From positions 372,001 to 436,000 of the forward strand of contig CDRNVI010000059.1 of NCBI GenBank assembly GCA_977017575.1: a stretch of DNA of 64,000 nucleotides, written 5' to 3'. Shown piece by piece: positions 41,770 through 52,063 of the stretch; positions within the stretch are counted from its first letter, which is position 1, and each line of letters starts with the position of its first letter. The DNA comes from Paramoeba atlantica (lineage: Eukaryota > Discosea). A program made the position numbers and the translations under genes. The notes under the pieces were generated by a model. The model had not been told where the DNA came from. It did no database searches and worked only from the letters and a program-made list of their open reading frames with translations.

Positions 41770-43449
41770 AACGTTTTTTAGTAAGACAACGTTTTTTATT
41801 AAGACAACGGTTTTTATTAAGACAACTGTTTTTATTAGGACAATGATATTTATTATGACAACGTTTTTTATTAAGACAACGTTATTTATTAAGACAACGT
41901 TTTTTATTAAGACAACGTTTTTTAGTAAGACAACTGTTTTTATTAGGACAACGTTTTTTATTAAGACAACGTTGTTTGTTAAGACAATGTTTTTTATTAA
42001 GACAACGTTTTTTAGTACGACAACGTTTTTTATTAAGACAACGTTTTTTATTAAGACAACGGTTTTTATTAAGACAACGTTTGTTGTTAAGACAACGCTT
42101 TTTAGTAAGACAACGTTCTTTATTCAGGCAACTTTTTTTATTAGGACAACGTTGTTTGTTTAAGACACCTTTTTTTATTAGGACAACGTTTTTTATTGTG
42201 ACAATGTTTTTTATTAAGACAACGTTGTTTGTTAAGACAACGTTTTTGATTAAGAGAACGGTTTTTATTAAGACAATGTTTTTTATTAAGACAACGCTTT
42301 TTAGTAAGACAACGTTTTTTAGTAAGACAACGTTTTTGATTAAGAGAACGTTTTTTATTAAGACAATGTTTTTTATTAAGACAACGTTTTTGATTAAGAG
42401 AACGTTTTTTATTAAGACAACGTTTTTGATTAAGGGAACGGTTTTTATTAAGACAATGTTTTTTATTAAGACAATGTTTTATATTAAGACAACGTTTTTT
42501 AGTAAGACAATGTTTTTTAGTAAGACACCTTTTTTTATTAGGACAACGTTTTTTATTAAGACAACAATTTTTATTAAGACAACGTTTTTTATTTAGACAA
42601 CGTTATTTGTTAAGACAACGTTTTTTATTAAGACACCCTTTTTTATTCAGGCAACGTTTTTTATTAAGACAACGTTTTTTATTAAGACAACGTTTTTTAG
42701 TAAGACAACGTTGTTTGTTAAGACAACGTTTTTGATTAAGAGAACGTTTTTTATGAAGACAACGTTTTTTATTAAGACAACGTTTTTTATTAAGACAACG
42801 TTGTTTGTTAAGACAACGTTTTTGATTAAGAGAACGGTTTTTATTAAGACAACGTTGTTTGTTAAGACAACGTTTTTGATTAAGAGAACGGTTTTTATTA
42901 AGACAATGTTTTTTATTAAGACAACGTTTTTTAGTAAGACAACGTTTTTTAGTAAGACAACGTTTTTGATTAAGAGAACGTTTTTTATTAAGACAATGTT
43001 TTTTATTAAGACAACGTTTTTGATTAAGAGAACGTTTTTGATTAAGGGAACGGTTTTTATTAAGACAATGTTTTTTATTAAGACAACGTTTTTTAGTAAG
43101 ACAATGTTTTTTAGTAAGACACCTTTTTTTATTAGGACAACGTTTTTTATTAAGACAACAATTTTTATTAAGACAACGTTTTTTATTTAGACAACGTTAT
43201 TTGTTAAGACAACGTTTTTTATTAAGACACCTTTTTTTATTCAGACAACGTTTTTTATTAAGACAACGTTTTTTATTAAGACAACGTTTTTTATTAAGAC
43301 AACGTTGTTTGTTAAGACAACGTTTTTGATTAAGAGAACGGTTTTTATTAAGACAATGTTTTTTATTAAGACAACGTTTTTTATTAAGACACCTTTTTTT
43401 ATTAAGACAACGTTTTTTATTAAGACAACGTTTTTTATTAAGACAACGT
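41770..43449. repeat. 18-bp satellite between inverted copies b and c
   Basis: About 90 units of attaagacaacgtttttt with variants (gttgtttgttaagacaac, gtttttgattaagagaac) and higher-order repeats; the block 42500-42730 resembles 43100-43310. Because 18 is a multiple of three it yields artefactual open frames of the FIKTTF type. Its edges coincide with the small-hairpin ends of the two flanking elements. Confidence 0.92.
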
Positions 43450-44379
43450 TGCGGTAGTAAAACTACCGCTCTAGCCTCGATTGCGGTGGTTGTAAAACTA
43501 CCGCCCTACACTCGATTATTGAAAAAAAAGTGAACAAAAACAGTGAAAATATAAAGAGGAACACAGTAATATAATAGAAGAAAAAAATATAAAAGGGGGC
43601 TCCGGTGGTCCAAAACTGAAAAAATGGAAAATAATGTGGGGTCCAGGGGTGGGGGGGGGCAGGGGGGGTCATGGTCGGCCCAGGGGGGTCATGGTCGAGC
43701 AAATTTTTTCGAAAAAATTAGTTTTCGAAAAAAAACCGCAGAAAGGGTAGCCGGGGTCTTGGCGCGCATTTTCCACCCCCCTACCCGGGCGTGACCCCCC
43801 CGCGTATCCGCAGGACGGGTCCGCCAAGTTCGGATTTTTTCGGAAAAAAAAATTTGAAAAAAATTTCAACTTGGCGAAAAAAATGAAAAAAGAAATATTT
43901 TTCTAAAATCGTTTCCCCTATTGCATTTTGATAGTTTGGGACGTACACTAGCTTTCGCCGCAGTTGTTTTCGCAAGGTATCACTTCTTCGAACCGTGGAG
44001 CGCCCCTTAAAATGACCCATTTTTGACTAAAAAAGGTGAAAAAGTATTTTTCGGACCTAAAGGGGCATTTTTGTGTCGAAAGAATGGTATGGTTGGAGTC
44101 GCATTCTCTACCCAATACGTTCGGTGGGCTTTCATTCATGCCTACGAGTGATTTCCCACGCGCAAATGTCGGATTTAGTGCTCTGACAGCAAAAATACGC
44201 GAAAATTACCCCATTTTTACCAGAAATTCGGCTATTTTTGGCTATAATCTTTCCGTTTTCCAGGCTAAACTTTCTCTTTTAGGCTCTTCGTTAAACGCGG
44301 CGGTAGTTTTCAACGCGAATCGCGCAGCATGAGTGACTTCTAAGTTGAAAACAACCACCGCGTTTAACGAAGAGCCTAA
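43450..44379 (-). mobile_element. Hairpin-ended repeat family, copy c (right arm of an inverted pair)
   Basis: 43450-43479 is an extra partial small hairpin; the element proper runs 43480-44379 with the large hairpin at 44279-44379. Orientation is opposite to copy b. The 98-codon frame is at 44036-44332. Confidence 0.82.
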
Positions 44380-44515
44380 AAAAGAATATAAAGGGGAACA
44401 TAGTAATACAAGTGTATAATAGAAGAAAAAAATATAAAAGGTGGCTCCGGTGGTCCAAAACTGAAAAAAAAAATTGAAAAAAATGGGGGGTCTATGGGGG
44501 GGGTCAAGGGAGGGC
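44380..44515 (-). mobile_element. Truncated copy of the hairpin-ended family
   Basis: Begins aagaatataaaggggaacat, which is the subterminal region without its outer hairpin, and breaks off at the G-run. It lies head-to-tail behind copy c. Confidence 0.6.
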
Positions 44516-44697
44516 CACTCGCACACTGATAATGCATAAAACTCGCACACTGATAATGCATAAAACTCGCACTGATAATGCACATTGGCACACTGATAAT
44601 GCATATTAGCACACTGATAATCCATATAGGCACACTGATAATGCATAAAAACTCGTACACTGATAATGCATAAAACTCGCACACTGATAATGCATAT
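44516..44697. repeat. Array of GCACACTGATAATGCA motif (24-bp spacing), left of the IS30 gene
   Basis: About eight copies of gcacactgataatgca separated by spacers such as taaaactc. The exact reverse complement (tgcattatcagtgtgc) forms the array at 47289-47430 on the other side of the transposase gene. Confidence 0.88.
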
Positions 44698-44803
44698 TTT
44701 GAACAAGCCCTTCGAAAAAAAATTGTGCCCTTCAAAAAAAAATTGAGCCCTTCAAAAAAATTGGAGAAAGGCCCTTGAAAAAAAATTCTAGAAAAAATGG
44801 CGG

Positions 44804-45090
44804 AAGCCAAGACCTTGTTTACCCTTCTGCAAGATAACAACGTCTGACGTTAGTGGGAAGCTATTTGCGAAGCCCAACATTTCCACCATACCCAACCCGT
44901 AATAAGCCAAGACCTTGTTTACCCGTCTGCAAGATAAAAACGTCTGACGTTAGTGGGAAGCTATTTGCGAAGCCCAACAATTCCACCATACCCCACCCTT
45001 AATAAAGCCAAGACCTTGTTTATCCGTGTGCAAGACAAAAACGTCTGACGTTAGTGGGAAGTAATTTGCGAAGCCCAACCGTCTGCAAGG
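44804..45090. repeat. 100-bp tandem repeat
   Basis: Units starting aagccaagaccttgttta lie at 44804, 44904 and 45005. Each ends with gttagtgggaagctatttgc and gaagcccaac. The same words occur in the rDNA spacer at 17395 and 17560. Non-coding. Confidence 0.85.
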
Positions 45091-45383
45091 TAAAATAGAA
45101 ATGGAAAGCCCATTCTAGGGATCGGAAATATGCAGTTGAAGGAAAGTTGGTAAAACTCAAAATTGGAAGAATTTATTATGTAGCCCATGCCGCTATCAAG
45201 AGAGTCACATCTTATGCAGAAGAGAAGAACCCGCCCAGCTTGGAGTTGAGTAGATGTCCAAACATGTTTAAAAATTGTATGGAAGAGTGAAATACGCACG
45301 TAAAGAGTGAAATACGCACATGGAAGAGTGAAATACGCACATAAAAAGCGCTAGAGAAAGGGACTGATGGGCCCTTCGGAGAT
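45091..45383. other. Downstream flank of the IS30-like gene
   Basis: Contains three copies of gagtgaaatacgcaca (45288-45345) close to the 3' end of the transposase gene. No gene is recognised. Confidence 0.5.
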
Positions 45384-46385
45384 TCAAGAGGACTCCTGGG
45401 AACTGTCGACCAAAAATTGTGGGCGAGTTTTCCGAAGAATTTCTACGAACTCAGATGGCGATTGTTCTTGGAGCACTTCTTTTGGTCGAGCATTTATATC
45501 CCGCGAAACGGAGTCAAGATCCTTCTGCGAGATGTCACTAAACAAACGTCGTTTCGGGTAGAAATCTCGTACTACGCCGTTGAAATTTTCAACACCCCCC
45601 TTCTCCCAACTTGCATACGGTTTAAAAAAATACGAAGAGCAATTAAGCGACTGATTTACTTTCTCGTGTTTTGCAAACTCGGTTCCGTTATCATATGTTA
45701 TGGAGTGAACCAAGAAACCTTGAAGAGCACTGGTTATGTTTTCAGCGACTAGTGCTGATTTCTTGCATGTGAGCTTCTTTAGTATCCCGAACCGACTCTT
45801 TCGCTCAACCAAGGTGAGGAAGAATCCGCTGTGCCTTGTGCCTTCTATAAGGTCACATTCCCAATCGCCGTATCGCTCCCGATTGTTAACAATATTCGGT
45901 CGCTCCTCAATGTCGGTGCGATTCGGAATACCGGTACGGTTGGTTCCCCGACGGCGAGGTTGACCACGTCTTCCTCCACGGCGCAGACAACTCTCCAAGT
46001 TCCCATGTTGACCATCATCCCGCTTGATAAACCCGTATATTGACGTTCGGGATACTTTAATATCATCTTCTTTGCACAAGACTACTGTAATTTGCTGTGG
46101 GCTAAAGCGCCTGCGTAGGAGAGACACGACTTTGTCTTTAATCTCTCCTTTAATCATGCATGGGCGCGGCTGGCTTTTCAGCATGGACTGCTTCGCTGCT
46201 CGTTCAGCGCGCCTGGCACTGTACGTATCATTTCGAAGTCCGCGTGCGAGTTCCCGGCTCAGAGAGGATTGATTCATATTCAATTTCGCGGCAATTTGGA
46301 CTTGGGTGAAATTCTGTTGATTGTAAAGCACCTCAATCATGGTGCGGTCCTCTGAATCTATACGTTGACTTCGTGGTTCACTCAT
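45384..46385 (-). CDS. IS30-family DDE transposase, intact
   Basis: 333 residues from the ATG at 46385; the frame extends five codons upstream only through a TTG. The N-terminus has a helix-turn-helix (FTQVQIAAKLNMNQSSLSREL). The catalytic core follows the IS30 pattern: D in GDWECDLIEG, D in ITYDNGTEFAKHE, and E in GGVENFNG followed by RDFYPKRRLF, then INARPKEVL and SPSEF. Length is normal for IS30 and there are no stops or frameshifts. IS30 enzymes are bacterial; finding one among eukaryotic satellites, SINEs and LINEs suggests horizontal transfer and domestication into a eukaryotic transposon. Only 20 bp separate the start codon from repeat copy d, so promoter sequence would have to lie in that repeat. 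Classical IS30 terminal repeats were not found; inverted 16-bp arrays flank the region instead. Confidence 0.9.
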   Translation of the reverse strand: MSEPRSQRIDSEDRTMIEVLYNQQNFTQVQIAAKLNMNQSSLSRELARGLRNDTYSARRAERAAKQSMLKSQPRPCMIKGEIKDKVVSLLRRRFSPQQITVVLCKEDDIKVSRTSIYGFIKRDDGQHGNLESCLRRGGRRGQPRRRGTNRTGIPNRTDIEERPNIVNNRERYGDWECDLIEGTRHSGFFLTLVERKSRFGILKKLTCKKSALVAENITSALQGFLVHSITYDNGTEFAKHEKVNQSLNCSSYFFKPYASWEKGGVENFNGVVRDFYPKRRLFSDISQKDLDSVSRDINARPKEVLQEQSPSEFVEILRKTRPQFLVDSSQESS

Positions 46386-46405
46386 ACTAAAATGCAACAA
46401 AAATT

Positions 46406-47286
46406 ATTGCGGTGGTTGTAAACCTACCGCTCTACACTCGATTATTGAAAAAAAAGTGAACAAAAACAGTGAAAATATAAAGGGGAACACAGTAATATAA
46501 TAGAAGAAAAAAATATAAAAGGGGGCTCCGGTGGACCAAAACTGAAAAAAAAAATTGAAAAAAATGGGGGGTCCAGCGGGGGGGTCCAGGGGGGGGTCAT
46601 GGTCGAGCAAATTTTTTCGAAAAAATTAGTTTTCGAAAAACAACCGCAGAAGGGGTAGCCGGGGTCTTGGCGCGCATTTTCCACCCCCCTACCCGGGGGT
46701 GACCCCCCCGCGTATCCGCAGGACGGGTCCGCCAAGCTCGGATTTTTTCGGAAAAAAACGTTTGAAAACAAATTCAACTTGGCGAAAGAAATGACAAAAA
46801 AAATATTTTTCCAAAATCGTTTCCCCTATTGCATTTTGATAGTTTGGGACCTACACTGGCTTTCTCAGCAGTTGTTTTCGCAAGGTATCCCTTCTTCGAA
46901 CCGTGGTGCGCCCCTCCAAATGACCCATTTTTGACTAAAAAAGGTGAAAAAGTATTTTTCGGACCTAAAGGGGCATTTTTGTGTCGAAAGAATGGTATGG
47001 TTGGAGTCGTATTCTCTACCCAATACGTTCAGTAGGCTTTCATTCATGCCTACGAGTGATTTCCCACGCGCAAATGTCGGATTTAGTGCTCTGAGAGCAA
47101 AAATACGCGAAAATGACCCTACTTGTACCAGAAATTCGGCTATTTTTGGCTATAATCTTTCCGTTTTCCAGGCCAAATTTCCTTTTTTAGGCTCTTCGTT
47201 GAACGCGGCGGTAGTTTTCAACGCGAAGCGCGCAGCATGAGTGACTTCTAAGTTGAAAACAGCCACCGCGTTGAACGAAGAGCCTA
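46406..47286 (-). mobile_element. Hairpin-ended repeat family, copy d
   Basis: The small hairpin starts at 46406, just upstream of the transposase start codon, and the large hairpin is at 47190-47286. The 98-codon frame is at 46944-47240. Same orientation as copy c. Confidence 0.82.
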
Positions 47287-47430
47287 AAAATGCATCATCA
47301 GTGTGCATTATGCATTATCAGTGTGCATTATGCATTATCAGCGTGCATTATGCATTATCAGCGTGCATTATGCATTATCAGTGTGCATTATGCATTATCA
47401 GTGTGCGAGTTTTATGCATTATAAGTGTGC
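47287..47430. repeat. Array of TGCATTATCAGTGTGC motif (20-bp spacing), right of the IS30 gene
   Basis: About seven copies. The last carries the spacer gagttttatgcattataagt, which is the complement of the spacer in the array at 44516-44697. The two arrays are therefore an inverted pair around the transposase and copy d. Confidence 0.88.
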
Positions 47431-47440
47431 CTATATCCTC

Positions 47441-47545
47441 TTAGAGAGAGGCCGCCAGGAATATTGCGATGAGTGGATTTGAACTCGCCGTCTGAGCACC
47501 ATGTGCTTCAAACTTTGAGTTCTTGCCACTCCCCCACCTCCGCTT
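47441..47545 (-). mobile_element. SINE B, partial copy
   Basis: The reverse strand reads ggaggtgggggagtggcaag ... gacggcgagttcaaatccac, a tRNA-like head with A-box and B-box-like motifs, then the cctggcggcctc body. It is truncated after about 105 bp. Confidence 0.6.
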
Positions 47546-47715
47546 CTTGCCACTCCGCTTCTTGCTAGCACTGTGCGTGAGGGTAACACGTACTCTTTTC
47601 GTTCCTTTCTTATTTTCAAAGAAAGTACAACATTCGCAAATGCGTAATGTTTTGCCTCAGGCTTTGTTAGAGCCCTTTCAGCTGTCCCCAATTGCTATGA
47701 TCACCAATTGCTATC

Positions 47716-48090
47716 ATGGCGGAAGTGGCGGAGTGGCAATAATTCAAAGTTTGAATCACATGGTGCTCAGACGGCGAGTTCAAACCCACTCATCGCAATA
47801 TTCCCGGCGGCCTCACTCTAAGAGGCTGGGCTGATAACCGACTAAGCCCAGTACTCGGAGGACCGTCCCGGACCCTCCCCTCAGGGAACCAGCTCCCTTA
47901 CCCGGCTTACACCTCTTGGGTAAGCCGTGTTGACGTACAGTTCGTCGACGCAGCGTGTTGGCAACAGCACGTTGGTGCCGCCTTGGACAAGCGGAAACTG
48001 GTAGAGGACGTCGGCCCCGGAACTTCCAAATCTGTCTGTGAAGGGTCTGGCTTGCCAGTGACCATCCGGAGCAATCCGGAAATGATGATC
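47716..48090 (+). mobile_element. SINE B (tRNA-Leu/Ser-like head)
   Basis: The head has an A-box-like ggcggagtggcaat and a B-box-like gagttcaaaccca, about the spacing of a type II tRNA gene. The body contains ggcggcctcact, ggaggaccgtcccgga and a tail ending in ccatccggagcaatccgg. Other copies lie at 56208 (+), 56497-56873 (-, rearranged) and 47441 (-). Confidence 0.65.
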
Positions 48091-48604
48091 ACCCTGGTGG
48101 GGAGGGGGGGGCAGGGGGTACCCATCGGAATTGTTGAAAAACTAGTTATTTTGTCATTCAATTTGATTCATACGTCTACCTTTTTTCCTTGCGCCTCCTC
48201 CTTCCTCTGCGGCCTTGCGTGTCACACACTTCCGGGTAAAGTTTGGCCTTTGTAGGTGTATTATCGGCACAGGGTGGAGAAATATCGAATGAAATCAAAG
48301 AGTATACAGGTATAGAAGGCTCGAAACTCTCAAAAAAGTGGTCTAGGAGTTGATTTGGGAAAAATATATTTTTTCACTTTCACCCATAAATTTTTAGTTT
48401 CTTTTTGCAAAATTTCAAAAATTGCTATGATCAGAACTAGTTATTTTGTCACTAAATTCGATTCATACATATTGGTGAAACGATATTTTGGTGAAACGAT
48501 ATCGGGCACGAAATCGGGCCACAAATCGGGTACGACGAATTAACCTATGGTAGCGAGGGAGTAGTGCAGATTGAAAGGGGCGAGGGAGATACGAAGCAAC
48601 AGGC

Positions 48605-48726
48605 GTGGCAGATTCCCACTGAAAAGAAATGGTATCTCCCCGCACGAAAAACGCCTTTTCGCTTTCTAGCTCGTAGACAAACTTCGTGCAGGGAGATACC
48701 ATTTCTTTTCAGTGGGAATCTGCCAC
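48605..48726. repeat. 36-bp perfect inverted repeat (foldback family)
   Basis: The arms (gtggcagattcccactgaaa to ggtatctccc) are exact complements around a 50-nt loop. The outer flank gcgagggagatacgaagcaa recurs inverted at 62833-62876. The same structure sits at 57507-57628 in the second duplication copy. Confidence 0.85.
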
Positions 48727-48955
48727 ACACAACAACAACAAAGACACTGATATTGAAATATCAGTTGACGGATTTGTAGTTCATACTAGTAACGAAGCAT
48801 ACAAAAATACAATATCACCTAGAATTTGCGCGGTGAAGCACCTTCCACAGCCCTGTCATCCATGTATCCTAGTTACTTTCTTTGGAAATGCCTCTTTAGG
48901 GCGAATGTGTCTTCCAGCAACTCGCCTTCATATTCATTTGACCTTCTGACCTGTT

Positions 48956-49235
48956 AGAGGAAGTAAAGATAGCTGTCCTTTCTGTTAGTTACTCCAAATA
49001 CGATGCGTCGCATGCGATTTATTTGAGTTTCAATCTCCTGCAATTCCGATTGATTTAAATTCCAAGTTCCCGGATTGTAGTATACAACAGGCTGTACAAG
49101 CGTTTTGTATATTTGAAACTTACACAAAGCGGAAAGAGAAGAAGACCAAATTGCTTTAAGTTTATGCATTACGCTCCAACCGAGCCGTACTCTCTCGTTT
49201 GGATTTGACCCGCCGTCCTCCAACCAACAACCAAC
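48956..49235 (-). pseudogene. Relic of a non-LTR retrotransposon (post-RT region)
   Basis: The minus strand encodes ERVRLGWSVMHKLKAIWSSS and VVYYNPGTWNLNQSELQEIE, close to the same segment of the element at 49702-52063. Only about 90 codons remain. It directly abuts the segmental duplication. Confidence 0.8.
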
Positions 49236-49701
49236 CAACCATCACTGGGATAATAAATTAATATGTCCCAGTTGAAAGCTTCACAAATTTCTCCTACCCA
49301 TAAAACACTTTGGCGGTGTCCACAAAACTAACATATTCACCAGAAGCTTTTCAAAAACATCTTGCAACAACTTCCATGTATCCTAATCATTCGAGGTGGA
49401 TGACGTTCCAGTACTTAGTCAAAGAATTGTGATATGAAATCGACTTTTCATTTTCAGCACAAACGGTTTACCTAATAAAACATTTTCACGCGAAACAACA
49501 GCATATCACCTTATCACACTATCCCTCACCTGTTCAGAAAATGCGATCAAGGGGGGTATGAGGGGGGTATCATTTCTTTGGTGTTCGTAATACGTTCTTA
49601 GTTCGCGATCTATCGTCTTTCCCCTGACCCTTTTCTGTCTTTTTGACGCAGTTCTCTCTTTTACTGAGTGTCAATGTGTTGTTGGACTGTACGCGTTCTT
49701 G
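49236..49701. other. Spacer
   Basis: No gene recognised; a short direct repeat (ggggggtatgaggggggtat) lies near 49552. Confidence 0.5.
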
Positions 49702-52063
49702 TTATCTTGTGCATTTCGTTTCCGTTTCTATCTCTGTATGGTTGCCTTTGCTAACTGTCCTACTTTTTGGCAATATTTTTACGTGCTCACCATGGGTGCA
49801 TATTTGGCTAGAGGTAAGTTTGCGCTGCATTTTGCTGCCATTAGAATCACCATTGGTATGGTTTTTGCGCTTGTCTTCTGCATGAGGAATCTCGCCGTAG
49901 AATCTCAAGGCCTTTTCTCCCTTGCTTATTTTACTTGCTTGTTTAGCCACCCAGTCTGCCATATAATTATGTGGATTTTCGTTATGCGCTTTAACTTTTA
50001 CGCAGTAGAAGCGCTTTGTCCCTCTTAGCGAAATATATGTTTCTTGCAATTTTTGAAGTATAGCGCCTCCCTCAAACGATTTAAATCCTATGAATCTGAA
50101 CCTATGGATAGCTCCATGAAAGAAATCCCAAACATACTCAGAGTCCGTGTGCAAAATGACATCTCCATCGTAGGACAATGCGATGAGAAGAGCCTCGTGC
50201 GCGGCAAAGGATTCTATTTCCTGAATAGATTGAGAGAATTCATGATGAGGTTTTAACCCAAGAGATATAGAGGGCTCGCGGCGGCGTAGGCAGACTACCC
50301 CACAACCTGTGTGAGTTTCATCCTTTTTAACGATTCGTGCTCCATCTGTATAAATGTGTGTTTCATTTGGCCGGATTGGAAATGGTTGCCGCCCTTCTTC
50401 AATGTATTGCAGGGTTTCGTAGCACCCCTTGTTTACCCCCTTTACCAAAAGATTTTCCCATAGTTTTGAAGTTGTTTTAGTGTACGAGGGCCTGGGTTCA
50501 AGCTGATTTTGAAGATTTTCAAGTTTCTTGCACCATTGAGACCGATTTTGACCAAGTTTTAGAATCTCAGATACGTCAGAATGTAACTCTTTTGCACATC
50601 TTTCTGATAGCGAGGGCTTGGAACTCTCATCATTCGTTCTCCATAGTACGGCAGTTACGAATGGAGTAGGGTGACGAATAAGGTGGCCTACTAGCGAGGC
50701 ACGTTGCAATTGTATCACAGTATTGGGCTTTAGGTCAGTGGGGTAAAGAGAGTCTACTCTGCAATGCGCCTCTTTCGAGCACTTGACTCCCAATACGACC
50801 CTCCTCATTCTGTTTATTTGGACTTCCACTTCATGTAGCTCTTTCTGATTTAAATTCCAAGTCCCTGGATTAAAGTAGACCACTGATTGAACGAGGGACT
50901 TAAAGATGTGTAATTTGCTTTTTGGTGATATAGTAGAACTCCATATGGCTTTGAGTTTGTGCATTATTGCCCAACCTAATCGTACACGTTCTTGTGAGTT
51001 TGAGCTGCGATCCTCCTCGTTCTGAGTGCTACCCAAGTAGCGATAAGATGTAACTTTTGGTATATCGCCGAGTGTCGCTACTTGCAAAGGTCTTCCATCA
51101 TCCTTAACTTTACCTAGTGTCATCCATGCCGTTTTGTTTGGTCCGACATTTATTTTCAAATTAGCTTTTTCTGCGGAAGTTTTAAGTTTGTGCAACATTG
51201 TGCTTAGCTCCTCCTTGGATTCGGAGAAGAGAACTATATCATCAGCATAATTTATATCAGATACACGCAGTTCCTTTAGGCCTCTGCTCCTAGTTCCTGA
51301 GCTGTGTGTCACAAGCCCTAAGCGATTTATGTCGATAGATTCAACCAAAATACGATCAAGCACCATAATAAACAGGTATGGGGCCAGAACGTCACCTTGA
51401 AGAGTCCCCTGTAAAAGTGGAAATGAGTCTGTATTACCGTATGGTGTTTTCACGTGCGATTTGAGATCTTGATAAATACACATGATCGTAGAACTGAGAT
51501 TTTCGGGAATATCGAAAGCACGTAATGTCTCTTTTATCGCAGCGAATGATAATGAAGGAAAGGCTTGTTGAAAGTCGACGAAACAGACGAACACCCCAGC
51601 CCCTCGGCGCGATTTTTCCATTATTTCTAAAAACGTTGCCTGAGCGCCAGCTGTTGAGCGGTTAGGTCGAAATCCGAATTGATTCCCGCGAAGCGAACTT
51701 TCCACTGCTGGTTGTATTCTGTCTAAAATGATTCGATTCAAAATCTTCACTACATGATTCACAAGACAGATTGGTCTCCAATTTGTGAGTGAGCGCAAGT
51801 TACCTTTCTTTGGCAATGGGACCTGCAATATCGATTTCCAAGATTCATCCGCTTTTCCGGTTTTTTGTACTTCGTTCATTATATCCAGGAGAGCATTACG
51901 CAAGTCTTAATCAGCTGAAATAGCACGTAGAGATTCAACCGGGATATTATCATCGCCTGTAGCTTTTCCTGACTTAATCTTTACCATCGCAGCAGTTAGT
52001 TCCTCCACTCGAAATTCACCATCATCAATTTTTGCCAGTCGTTTTGGTGCAGTAGGTAAACTT
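49702..52063 (-). pseudogene. Non-LTR retrotransposon 1: reverse transcriptase plus RNase H, 5' truncated
   Basis: From 51903 down to 49702 the frame is open for 733 codons. The RT domain shows NWRPICLVNHVVKILNRII, QFGFRPNRSTAGAQ, FVDFQQAFPS, LQGDVLAPYLF and the catalytic INYADDIVLF. The RNase H domain follows (IYTDGAR, an E in EIESFAAHEAL, HTDSEYVW, KAHNENPHNYMADWVAKQA). The frame continues upstream to 52060 through one in-frame TAA at about 51907, so a nonsense mutation has hit the RT N-terminus. The APE part is missing because hairpin-ended copy e abuts at 52064. RT and RNase H residues look intact, so inactivation is recent. Confidence 0.9.

Larger units (their letters stand above)
47557..48955. 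repeat. Segmental duplication, copy 1
   Basis: Matches 56054-57855 at very high identity, from gcttcttgctagcac to cttctgacctgtt; copy 2 has about 400 bp of extra, partly inverted SINE sequence at 56494-56890. The block holds a SINE B copy, an AT-rich segment and a 36-bp perfect inverted repeat (48605-48640 with 48691-48726). Pieces of it also recur inverted at 53021-53485. No gene is recognised. Confidence 0.85.

Noticed and set aside
41843-43190. Open frames of 106-206 codons with FIKTTF-like repeats
   Set aside because: They arise from the stop-free 18-bp satellite; there is no start context or homology.
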